64,000 bases of DNA, taken from contig NZ_LR131147.1 in NCBI RefSeq assembly GCF_900626285.1, positions 1,704,658 through 1,768,657 of the forward strand, written 5' to 3'. This DNA comes from Intestinimonas massiliensis (ex Afouda et al. 2020) (GTDB lineage: Bacteria; Bacillota; Clostridia; Oscillospirales; Oscillospiraceae). The position numbers were made by a program, and so were the translations under genes. A model generated the notes under the pieces. The model was not told the origin of the DNA. It searched no databases and saw only the letters and a list, made by a program, of their open reading frames with translations. This document shows positions 17,372 through 24,152 of this stretch, piece by piece. Numbering within the stretch: position 1 is the stretch's first letter; each line of letters starts with the position of its first letter.

Positions 17372-17400
17372 AGTATAGCATGCTCCCATTTTCTTGTAAA
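17372..17400 (-). promoter_or_regulatory. Sigma-A promoter of the hydC-hydA segment
   Basis: On the minus strand TTTACA (17400-17395), 17 bases, TATACT (17377-17372). It lies in an AT-rich gap just after the PHP gene, so the structural hydrogenase genes can be expressed apart from the upstream regulatory genes. Confidence 0.8.
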
Positions 17401-17407
17401 GAAAAAA

Positions 17408-18133
17408 TTAGATAGGGCTCACTTTCTCTGTTCCGGCCAGCCAGGCCAGAACGGCCTCCGGCGTGCGCTCCGGCAGGTCCATGCTGTGTTCCGCGCCCCA
17501 CACCTGGTCCAGGTAGTGGGCGTCGGAGTTGGTAATGAAGCGCAGGCCTGCCAGGTCGGGCCGGTCCGTAAAATTCGGGGGACAGCGGTGGGACAGCTCA
17601 GCCACCGGGAAGTTCAGAGCGGGATCCCACAGGCCCAGCACCCCCAGCAGGGAAAAGGAGGGCCGGTCAATGTGGGCGGGAAAGGCAAAGCCGCCGTACT
17701 CCGCCGCCAGGGCAGGCACCTCCTCCACGGAAATGTCGGTACTGGCCGCCAGCATCCGCCGCTCCTCGCCCAGGACGGTATCCTGGTCATCCATGTAAAT
17801 CTGCCGGCCAAAGATATCCGGATCGTTGGTGAAGGGGGGCAGATGCCCGGCCACATATTCCTCAAACCGGCCGGCCCGCTCCGGGTCGGGGAACAGGCAG
17901 ACCACGTGGATGTCCTCCTGGGTACACAGCTCCATCCCCGCCAGAGCCAGCAGGCCCCGCTCCCGGGCCGCCCGGCAGAAGGCGGCGCAGTTGCCGCAGG
18001 TGTTGTGGTCGGTGAGGGCCACGATGTCCAGCCCCGCCAGGGCGCACATGGCCGCCAGGTCGGCGGGGGTCATGTCCTCGCTGCCGCAGGGCGACAGGCA
18101 GGAATGGAGGTGGAGATCATAGTAGAATTTCAC
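17408..18133 (-). CDS. PHP-domain phosphoesterase of the hydrogenase cluster
   Basis: A 241-residue protein starting at GTG 18133 (AGGGAGGCGG upstream). Metal-binding PHP motifs are DLHLHSCLSPCG at the N-terminus, ALTDHNTCGN (about 38-47), GMELCTQEDIHV, and the C-terminal FITNSDAH. The domain belongs to the polymerase-and-histidinol-phosphatase superfamily; the substrate is unknown. PHP genes of this type recur in clostridial [FeFe]-hydrogenase clusters next to DRTGG and ATPase genes, which is why a regulatory or maturation role is suspected. Confidence 0.87.
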   Translation of the reverse strand: MKFYYDLHLHSCLSPCGSEDMTPADLAAMCALAGLDIVALTDHNTCGNCAAFCRAARERGLLALAGMELCTQEDIHVVCLFPDPERAGRFEEYVAGHLPPFTNDPDIFGRQIYMDDQDTVLGEERRMLAASTDISVEEVPALAAEYGGFAFPAHIDRPSFSLLGVLGLWDPALNFPVAELSHRCPPNFTDRPDLAGLRFITNSDAHYLDQVWGAEHSMDLPERTPEAVLAWLAGTEKVSPI

Positions 18134-18163
18134 ACGCGCCGCCTCCCTTCTCAGTCAGTCCGG

Positions 18164-18499
18164 TCATTCCAGGCAGGTGTGCAGGCGGCAGGCCGCGGTA
18201 TAGGTGTCCTCCCCGGTGCCCAGCAAGGTCACTTCCTTCTCCTTGGCCCGGCGGAGCAGGTCGGCGTCGGGCTCCACCCCCTCGGTGAGCACCACGCAGG
18301 CCACATCGGCCATCAGGGCCACCGCCGCCACGTTCTGGTTGGACATGATGGTCAGCCAGGCACAGTCCTGACCCGCCCGGCCCATGACCCAGCTCAGCAG
18401 GTCCCCGGCGTAGCCGCCCCGCACCTGCCGGTCCGGATCCGCAATGTGGAAGGCCTTCCAGCCCAAGCTCTCCTTGATCTCATGCACTGTCATTTTCAT
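18164..18499 (-). CDS. DRTGG-domain protein
   Basis: A 111-residue protein from ATG 18499, with GGGAGGAATG upstream; the frame is open into the preceding gene but this start has the ribosome site. It resembles stand-alone DRTGG domains (MTVHEIKESLGWKAF, GGYAGDLLSWVMGRA, VVLTEGVEPDADLL). Such domains accompany CBS or kinase proteins and often occur in hydrogenase clusters. Ligand unknown. It lies between the hydrogenase-like gene and the PHP gene on the same strand. Confidence 0.75.
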   Translation of the reverse strand: MKMTVHEIKESLGWKAFHIADPDRQVRGGYAGDLLSWVMGRAGQDCAWLTIMSNQNVAAVALMADVACVVLTEGVEPDADLLRRAKEKEVTLLGTGEDTYTAACRLHTCLE

Positions 18500-18560
18500 T
18501 CCTCCCAACTGTAGCAGAAAACAGGCCGCCTGACGTTTTCCGGTCCGGCGGCCTGTCTGT

Positions 18561-19886
18561 TTATCTTCTGGATGTATCGATCTGACACCGCCGGAAGGGG
18601 GGCGGCAGATAGTCGTCCGCCTCATCCTTGCCCGCCATGGTGCGCATCCGCTCCCGCACTTTAAAGATGCAGTCGTCCACCGAAGCCCGGCCCAGCACCA
18701 CATCCTCGGCAAAGGCGTGGCAGGAGGGCGCCCCGCAGGAGCCGCAGTGGAGGCCCGGCAGGTGGGCTTCCAGCTCCTGGATCCGCCGCTGCTTGCTGAT
18801 GGCCATTTCACGGTCGTGGTCCAACACAAAGGTGGGCAGATACTGCAGCTGCTTATCCCGCCGGACGATGTCCCGGTCCGCCCCCTCCAGGGTAAAGCGG
18901 TTGCGGGATACCGGCTGGCCCTTCATCAGGCCCTTCATCCGCATCTTGGCCCCGTAGGGGTTCTCCACCGTGAAGCAGCCGCCCACGCACCCCTGGGTGC
19001 AGGCGGACAGCTCCAGAAAATCGGCCTCCGGCAGGCGGCCGTCCTCGATCTCCTCCAGCATCTGGATCACATTCTCGATGCCGTCCACCGCCACGCAGCG
19101 CTCCCCCAGCCGGGCGGTGCTCTCACCGCCGCAGGAGGCCCAGCCCAGGCCCATGATGCCGGCGGAGGCCATGGGCTCCACCTCCTCCAGCTCCCGCATG
19201 GGGTTCAGCAGCCGCAGGTAGATATCCCGGATGGCAAAGGCCCCGTCCAGTACCGGCTGGCTCAGGCCTTCAGATACCCGGGCGGCGGTCACCTTGGAGG
19301 AGCAGGGCACAATGGCGAATACTCCGATCCGCTCCGGCGGCAGACCGGTCTCCGCCGCCGCTTCCCGCCTGGCCAGGATGGCTGCCAGCTCCATAGGCAA
19401 TATGGTGTTGGACACATGCTCCATCAGCTTGGGGAACCGCATCCGGATCAGCCGCAGCACCGTGGGACAGGAGGAGGAGATCTGGGGTGTGACAGCCGGC
19501 GGTCCCTGCTTGATGGCCTGCCGCTCATAGTCGGACAGCATCTCGGCGGCCTTGGCCACCTCATACACCTTGTGAAATCCGATCTTCAGCAGGGCATTGA
19601 GCACCACATCCACATTGTCCAGGTGGTGGAACTGGCCGTACAGCGCCGGCTCCGGCAGGGCCACGCAGTAGTCGTATTCCTTCAGAATCTCCATGCTGTC
19701 CCCCACCGACTTGATGGCCTTGTGGGGACACACCCGGATGCAGTTGCCGCAGTCGATGCAGCGGTCTGGCAGAATGGTGGCCTTGCGGCCCCGGACCCGG
19801 ATGGCCTCGGTGGGACAGCACTTGATGCAGGAGGTACAGCCGCGGCACCGCTTATGATCCATGACCACAGAATGTCTCATGGGCAT
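18561..19886 (-). CDS. Atypical [FeFe]-hydrogenase-like iron-sulfur protein (likely sensory)
   Basis: A 441-residue protein. Two N-terminal [4Fe-4S] motifs (CRGCTSCIKCC, CIDCGNCIRVC) precede an H-cluster-type domain, and the C-terminus holds a further cluster motif CGSCGAPSC (about 379-387). The H-cluster loops are altered: SSSCPT (about 137) for TSCCPxW, VPCSSK (about 192) for MPCxxK, and LSACTQGCVGGC (about 293) without the GGGQP ending. Bridging cysteines are therefore kept while proton-path and packing residues are lost. Similar proteins beside DRTGG, ATPase and PHP genes are thought to be H2 or redox sensors; that role is inference here. Confidence 0.85.
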   Translation of the reverse strand: MPMRHSVVMDHKRCRGCTSCIKCCPTEAIRVRGRKATILPDRCIDCGNCIRVCPHKAIKSVGDSMEILKEYDYCVALPEPALYGQFHHLDNVDVVLNALLKIGFHKVYEVAKAAEMLSDYERQAIKQGPPAVTPQISSSCPTVLRLIRMRFPKLMEHVSNTILPMELAAILARREAAAETGLPPERIGVFAIVPCSSKVTAARVSEGLSQPVLDGAFAIRDIYLRLLNPMRELEEVEPMASAGIMGLGWASCGGESTARLGERCVAVDGIENVIQMLEEIEDGRLPEADFLELSACTQGCVGGCFTVENPYGAKMRMKGLMKGQPVSRNRFTLEGADRDIVRRDKQLQYLPTFVLDHDREMAISKQRRIQELEAHLPGLHCGSCGAPSCHAFAEDVVLGRASVDDCIFKVRERMRTMAGKDEADDYLPPPFRRCQIDTSRR

Positions 19887-19919
19887 ATGCCATACCTCCT
19901 TTCCTCACCTGATATGCGC

Positions 19920-20345
19920 TCACTGGGGGATCTTGATGCGTACCGTCACGGTGGTTCCCTTCCCCAGCTCGGTCTCAATCTTCATCTCATCAGAGTACCG
20001 CTTGATGTTGGGCAGGCCCATGCCGGCCCCAAAGCCCAGCTCCCGGGCGGTCTGCCCGGCGGTGGAAAAGCCCTCCTGCATAGCCTGGGCCACATCGGGG
20101 ATACCCGGACCGGTGTCCTGCATCCGAATGATGATCTGGTCAGCATCCACTTCCACCTCGGCCTGTCCGCCGTCGGCGTGGATGACCATGTTGATCTCGC
20201 CCTCATACATGCAGATGGACGCCCGGCGGATCACATCCTGAGGAAGCCCCAGCTTCTTCAGGGTCAGCTTCATCTTGCTGGAGGCCTCCCCCGCTTCGAT
20301 GAGGTCGCCGCCCTCCACAGGGTATACCAGTTTAATCGTCTCCAT
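19920..20345 (-). CDS. Anti-sigma-factor-like ATP-binding protein
   Basis: A 141-residue GHKL ATPase similar in size to RsbW/SpoIIAB. ATG 20345 is chosen because GAGGGAACTGCG precedes it; ATG 20366, inside the upstream gene, has no ribosome site. The motifs are CMYEGEINMVIHA (N box), MQDTGPGIPDVAQAM (G1) and GAGMGLPNIKRYSDEM (G2). It sits between a DRTGG gene and the hydrogenase-like sensor, an order I recall from clostridial hydrogenase regulons. Its kinase target, if any, is not visible. Confidence 0.85.
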   Translation of the reverse strand: METIKLVYPVEGGDLIEAGEASSKMKLTLKKLGLPQDVIRRASICMYEGEINMVIHADGGQAEVEVDADQIIIRMQDTGPGIPDVAQAMQEGFSTAGQTARELGFGAGMGLPNIKRYSDEMKIETELGKGTTVTVRIKIPQ

Positions 20346-20688
20346 CGCAGTTCCCTCGCAATCCATTGGAATATAGCAGTCCGCACGCCTCGTACATGCG
20401 CTTGGGGCAGGTCATCACCACGATGTCCCGCTCTTTGGCCAGCTCCACGATATTCTGCCCGGGTACCTTGCCCCGCACGAAAATGATACATGTCATCTCC
20501 AGCATATCTGCGGTGCGCACCACCTGGGGATTGACCAGCCCCGTCAGCAGCAGCGCCTGGTTCTTCACAAAGGCCAGCACGTCGCTCATGAAATCGCTGC
20601 CGCAGGCGGACATGACCTCCCGGTCCAGGTGGTCCTCCCCCCATAGTACCTCGGCGTTCAGAATTCGTTTGATGTCGGACAGCCGCAT
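20332..20688 (-). CDS. DRTGG-domain protein, first gene of the hydrogenase cluster
   Basis: A 118-residue protein from ATG 20688 preceded by GGAGAGGAGAGAGG. It resembles the DRTGG protein at 18164 in length and fold pattern (MRLSDIKRILNAEVL, SDVLAFVKNQALLLTGLVNPQVV, IIFVRGKVPGQNIVELA), so the cluster has two paralogues flanking the sensor-like hydrogenase. Its 3' end overlaps the start of the ATPase gene by 14 bases. Confidence 0.75.
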   Translation of the reverse strand: MRLSDIKRILNAEVLWGEDHLDREVMSACGSDFMSDVLAFVKNQALLLTGLVNPQVVRTADMLEMTCIIFVRGKVPGQNIVELAKERDIVVMTCPKRMYEACGLLYSNGLRGNCDGDD

Positions 20689-20739
20689 CAGCCTCTCTCC
20701 TCTCCCCCCATGGGGAAACTAAACTCTCAATTCAAACGC

Positions 20740-20768
20740 ATTGTACCATAAAAGCCCTCTCAGTGCAA
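20740..20768 (-). promoter_or_regulatory. Sigma-A promoter of the hydrogenase regulatory genes
   Basis: On the minus strand TTGCAC (20768-20763), 17 bases, TACAAT (20745-20740), about 52 bases ahead of the DRTGG start. A Rex-like half site TTGTGAA lies about 20 bases upstream of the -35 box. Confidence 0.75.
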
Positions 20769-20833
20769 AGGGTTCGTTGAAACATTCACAAAGTTTTTCC
20801 CCCAGAGCCTCCGCTTTTGGTCATTCCACGCTA

Positions 20834-20863
20834 TTGACAGTTGTATACTTTGTTGGCTATAAT
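20834..20863 (+). promoter_or_regulatory. Sigma-A promoter of serC
   Basis: TTGACA (20834-20839), an 18-base spacer and TATAAT (20858-20863), both perfect boxes. It leaves a leader of about 60 bases before the serC start. Confidence 0.88.
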
Positions 20864-20931
20864 ATGCTTTATTAAGGTAAAGTGTGTTCGTCCCACGTGG
20901 AATCACAAATTAAAACGAGGAGGCCATCATC

Positions 20932-22017
20932 ATGGGAACCCAGCGCGTGTACAATTTTTCCGCAGGTCCGTCTATGCTCCCCCTGGAGGTGCTGGAGCGT
21001 GCCGGTGCCGAGATCACCAACTATCAGGGGTCCGGCATGTCCGTTATGGAGATGAGCCACCGATCTAAAGTGTTCCAGAAGATCTTTGACGACACCCAGG
21101 CCAAATTCCGCAAGCTGATGAACGTGCCTGACGGATATAAGGTCCTGTTCCTCCAGGGCGGCGCTTCCACTCAGTTTTCCATGGCGCCCCTGAACCTGAT
21201 CGGCAAGACCGGCAAGGCGGACTACGCCGTCACCGGCAACTTCTCCAACATCGCCTACAAGGAGGCCAAGAAGTACGGCCAGATCAACCTGGCCGCCTCT
21301 TCCGCCGACAAGAACCACACCTACATCCCCACCCAGGACCAGATCACCCTGGACCCCGAGGCCAGCTATTTCTACTACTGCGCCAACAACACCATCTACG
21401 GCACCGAGTGGCAGTATGTCCCCGAGACCAATGGCGTGCCCATCGTGTGCGACATGTCCTCCGACATCCTGTCCCGCCCGGTGGACGTGAGCAAGTACGG
21501 CATCATTTTCGCCGGCGCCCAGAAGAACATGGCGCCCGCCGGCCTGACCGTTGTCATCATCAAGGAGGAGCTGGCCGGCCATGAGCTGCCCTACACTCCG
21601 CTGATGATGAACTACAAGACCATGATCGACAAGGATTCCATGTACAACACGCCCCCCTGCTGGTGCATCTACATCCTGGGGCTGGTGCTGGACTGGCTGG
21701 AATCCAAGGGCGGCATTCCCGGCATGGAGGCCATCAAGCACGGCAAGGCCCAGATGCTGTATGATGTGATCGACAGCTCCAGGCTGTTCACCTGCGCCGT
21801 GGAGCCCGGCTCCCGGTCCGACATGAACGTGGTGTTCCGCACCGGCAACGACGAGCTGGACGCCAAGTTCGTCAAGGAGAGCATTGAGGCCGGCTTCACC
21901 AACCTGAAGGGCCACCGCTCCGTGGGCGGCATGCGGGCTTCCATCTACAACGCCATGCCCACCGAGGGCGTGGAGAAGCTGTGCGACTTCATCAAAGCTT
22001 TCGATAAGAACAACTAA
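20932..22017 (+). CDS. serC: Phosphoserine aminotransferase
   Basis: A 361-residue class V aminotransferase from ATG 20932, with GAGGAGG upstream. Family marks are the N-terminal VYNFSAGPSMLPLEVLE, SGMSVMEMSHRS, the PLP lysine in FAGAQKNMAPAG (Lys198), and the C-terminal GHRSVGGMRASIYNAMP. It converts 3-phosphohydroxypyruvate and glutamate to phosphoserine, the second step of serine synthesis, and is followed by serA. Oddly, its last 13 codons and stop are repeated 209 bases downstream with only synonymous changes (see 22018 and 22185). Confidence 0.97.
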   Translation: MGTQRVYNFSAGPSMLPLEVLERAGAEITNYQGSGMSVMEMSHRSKVFQKIFDDTQAKFRKLMNVPDGYKVLFLQGGASTQFSMAPLNLIGKTGKADYAVTGNFSNIAYKEAKKYGQINLAASSADKNHTYIPTQDQITLDPEASYFYYCANNTIYGTEWQYVPETNGVPIVCDMSSDILSRPVDVSKYGIIFAGAQKNMAPAGLTVVIIKEELAGHELPYTPLMMNYKTMIDKDSMYNTPPCWCIYILGLVLDWLESKGGIPGMEAIKHGKAQMLYDVIDSSRLFTCAVEPGSRSDMNVVFRTGNDELDAKFVKESIEAGFTNLKGHRSVGGMRASIYNAMPTEGVEKLCDFIKAFDKNN

Positions 22018-22184
22018 CAATACGCAACTGCCGGCTGACCCCCGGGGCCCCGCAAAGCGGGGCGCGGCTTATGCCGCGTACAAGCATTTTGGCCCTTGGC
22101 CAAAATCTTGCCGCAGGGCGGATTCACTCCGCCCGAGGAAGTCAAATCCGGGGCCCCCGCAAAAGGCCTGCCTTTTGTGGGGCA
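22018..22184 (+). repeat. Structured repeat element, copy A, between serC and a copy of its 3' end
   Basis: A non-coding block that starts right after the serC stop. Hairpins in order: GCCCCGC/GCGGGGC (22047-22063); P1 GCGGC-TTAT-GCCGC (22064-22077); joint GTA; P2 CAAG-C-ATTTTGGCC-CTT-GGCCAAAAT-CTTG (22081-22110); P3 GGGCGGA-TTCAC-TCCGCCC (22116-22134 plus); single-stranded AAGT and GGGG; P4 CCCCGCAAAAGG-CCTG-CCTTTTGTGGGG (22155-22182). Copy B at 48971-49109 has the same joints and loops but different paired bases. I do not recognise the element. It ends 2 bases before the duplicated serC codons. Confidence 0.85.
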
Positions 22185-22226
22185 AAGCTGTGCGACTTCA
22201 TCAAGGCCTTTGACAAGAACAACTAA
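22185..22226 (+). repeat. Second, recoded copy of the serC 3' end
   Basis: 42 bases that encode KLCDFIKAFDKNN and a stop, the same as serC residues 349-361 at 21976-22017. The two copies differ at 4 positions, all third codon positions and all silent (Lys, Ala, Phe, Asp codons). It has no start or ribosome site and cannot be expressed alone. The pattern fits a displaced original gene end, or a copy from a diverged serC allele. Confidence 0.9.
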
Positions 22227-22235
22227 GTATCGGGT

Positions 22236-22318
22236 CCCCGGCAAAGCCCAGTGAAACGGGTTTGCCGGGGAGAGGACGAGTACCGGAATGATTGCGTTTT
22301 CGCCGCAAGGCGGAAACG
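22236..22318 (+). promoter_or_regulatory. Two hairpins in the serA leader
   Basis: The first pairs CCCCGGCAAA with TTTGCCGGGG (22236-22270), extended inside by CCC/GGG. The second pairs CGTTTTCGCC with GGCGGAAACG around a GCAA tetraloop (22295-22318). Neither is followed by a T-run. The second ends about 25 bases before the serA start and may affect its translation. The rest of the gap 22227-22342 holds nothing else I can name. Confidence 0.5.
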
Positions 22319-22342
22319 AAGGATATGGAGGTTACGAGGACG

Positions 22343-23512
22343 ATGTTTCGTATTAAGACGTTGAATAAGATCTCCCCCGCGGGGCTGTTCGTGCTGGATC
22401 AGACCCGCTACTCCATCAGCGGGGACGTGGAGAATGAGGACGGCATCCTGGTCCGCTCCGCCGATATGCACGACTACCAGTTCCCCGACGCCCTGCGGGC
22501 CATCGCCCGGGCGGGCGCCGGCACCAACAACATCCCCATCGACCGCTGCTCCGAGGCCGGCATCGTGGTGTTCAACACCCCCGGCGCCAACGCCAACGCG
22601 GTAAAGGAGCTGGCAGTGTGCGGCATGCTGCTGGCCTCCCGGAAGATCACCGAGGGCAACGCCTGGGTCAAGGCCCAGCTGGCCGAAGGTGCCGACGTGG
22701 AAAAAGTGGTAGAAAAGGGTAAGAGCCAGTTCGTGGGTCCCGAGCTGTCCGGCAAGATGCTGGGCGTCATCGGCCTGGGCGCCATCGGCGTGCAGGTGGC
22801 CAACATCGCCACCAAACTGGGCATGACCGTGTTCGGCTACGACCCCTTCCTCAGCGTGGACGCCGCGCTGTCCCTGTCCCGGCTGGTCCACCGGGCCATG
22901 GATCTGGACACCATCTATAAAAACTGCGACTACATCACCATCCATGTGCCTCAGACCCCCGAGACCCGCGGCATGATCAACGAGGGCGCCATCCACATGA
23001 TGAAGGGCGGCGTGCGCATCCTGAACCTGGCCCGGGGCGGCCTGGTGAACGACGACGACATGCTGGCCGCTCTGGAGACCGGCAAGGTGGCCGCCTATGT
23101 TACCGACTTCCCCAACAACAAGATCCTCCAGGGCAAGAACGTCATTGCCATCCCTCACCTGGGCGCCTCCACCCCCGAGAGCGAGGAGAACTGTGCCGTC
23201 ATGGCCGCCCAGGAACTGCGGGACTATCTGGAGAACGGCAACATCAAGAACTCCGTCAACCTGCCCACCCTGGTGCAGGAGTGGAGCGGGGTGTCCCGGC
23301 TGTGCATCATCCACCGGAACGTCCCCGGCGCCATTGCCAACATCACCGGCATCCTGTCCAAGGACGGGGTCAATGTGGAGAACATGACCAACAAGTCCAA
23401 GAAGGACTACGCCTACACCATCGTGGATGTGGGCAGCCGTGTGGGCGACAACGTGGCCAACGAGATCCGCGCCCTGGACGGCGTGCTGCGCGTCCGGCTG
23501 CTGAATCATTGA
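22343..23512 (+). CDS. serA: D-3-phosphoglycerate dehydrogenase, short form with ACT domain
   Basis: A 389-residue protein from ATG 22343 (GGAGGTTACGAGGACG upstream); the frame is open 17 codons further up but without a ribosome site. The NAD-binding motif is VIGLGAIGVQVANIA, the catalytic Arg is in NLARGGLVND and the catalytic His in IPHLGAST; a C-terminal ACT domain (IHRNVPGAIANITGIL) likely senses serine. It oxidises 3-phosphoglycerate, the first step of serine synthesis. It lies downstream of serC, separated by the repeat element and hairpins, with a terminator directly after it. Confidence 0.95.
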   Translation: MFRIKTLNKISPAGLFVLDQTRYSISGDVENEDGILVRSADMHDYQFPDALRAIARAGAGTNNIPIDRCSEAGIVVFNTPGANANAVKELAVCGMLLASRKITEGNAWVKAQLAEGADVEKVVEKGKSQFVGPELSGKMLGVIGLGAIGVQVANIATKLGMTVFGYDPFLSVDAALSLSRLVHRAMDLDTIYKNCDYITIHVPQTPETRGMINEGAIHMMKGGVRILNLARGGLVNDDDMLAALETGKVAAYVTDFPNNKILQGKNVIAIPHLGASTPESEENCAVMAAQELRDYLENGNIKNSVNLPTLVQEWSGVSRLCIIHRNVPGAIANITGILSKDGVNVENMTNKSKKDYAYTIVDVGSRVGDNVANEIRALDGVLRVRLLNH

Positions 23513-23513
23513 C

Positions 23514-23553
23514 CAAAAAAGTGGGATGCCGCTTTGCAGCGTCCCACTTTTTT
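23514..23553 (+). terminator. Terminator of serA
   Basis: Stem GTGGGATGC / GCGTCCCAC (one wobble pair) flanked by AAAAAA and TTTTTT, right after the serA stop. Confidence 0.88.
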
Positions 23554-23562
23554 CACACCACA

Positions 23563-23603
23563 AAAAATTCCCTGGTGCATACAGCACCAGGGAATTTTTT
23601 ATC
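23563..23603 (-). terminator. Terminator of the P-loop gene
   Basis: AAAAAATTCCCTGGTGC, short loop, GCACCAGGGAATTTTTT. The symmetric A/T runs let it act on both strands; it lies at the 3' end of the minus-strand gene ending at 23606. Confidence 0.88.
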
Positions 23604-23605
23604 TT

Positions 23606-24019
23606 TTAGAAATACTTCTTGATGCCTTCGGTGGCCAGGGAAGCATCGGCACTGATGGTGACAGTGAACTTGATGTTGTTCTTCTCGGAGAAGCTGTTCA
23701 GCCAATCCAGGAAGTCCTCGACAGCGTGATCGGTGGCCTCGGAGGAGACGATCTTGGTCAGGCTGTCGATGAAGATATGGGTGATGTCGTAGTTGCCGGC
23801 ATACAGGCCGCTGATGAAGCCCTTCAGGAAATCATAGCTGCTCATATCGTAGTGGCTGGCCTCTACCAGACGGATCTTATAGTGAATATCATAAGTCAGC
23901 TTGGGCCCACGCTCAATGCAGACTACATTACCATTTTCGCTGTGCACAGCGGAATTAATGAGCTCGATCATTTGCTTGGTCTTGCCGGTGCCCTTGACGC
24001 CCATGATCACTCTCACCAT
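23606..24019 (-). CDS. Small P-loop ATPase-like protein of unknown function
   Basis: A 137-residue protein from ATG 24019, with AAGGAGTG 8 bases upstream. The Walker A motif GVKGTGKT is at residues 7-14 and a Walker B-like strand THIFIDSL is near 84-91. The domain is much shorter than RecA or AAA proteins, and no further domain is visible. It is monocistronic between terminators and the pgi gene. Small P-loop proteins of this type are common in Oscillospiraceae genomes as far as I recall, but I cannot assign a role. Confidence 0.75.
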   Translation of the reverse strand: MVRVIMGVKGTGKTKQMIELINSAVHSENGNVVCIERGPKLTYDIHYKIRLVEASHYDMSSYDFLKGFISGLYAGNYDITHIFIDSLTKIVSSEATDHAVEDFLDWLNSFSEKNNIKFTVTISADASLATEGIKKYF

Positions 24020-24152
24020 AGTTATCACTCCTTACTTAGTACGCCGGGACTGGCCCCCGGCCTGGTGCATTTATGTTACCATTTTTACCGGGGGATTGCA
24101 ACTGATTTGCTGAAGTTCACAAAAAATTCCCAAAGCCCCGATACGCCTTTGT

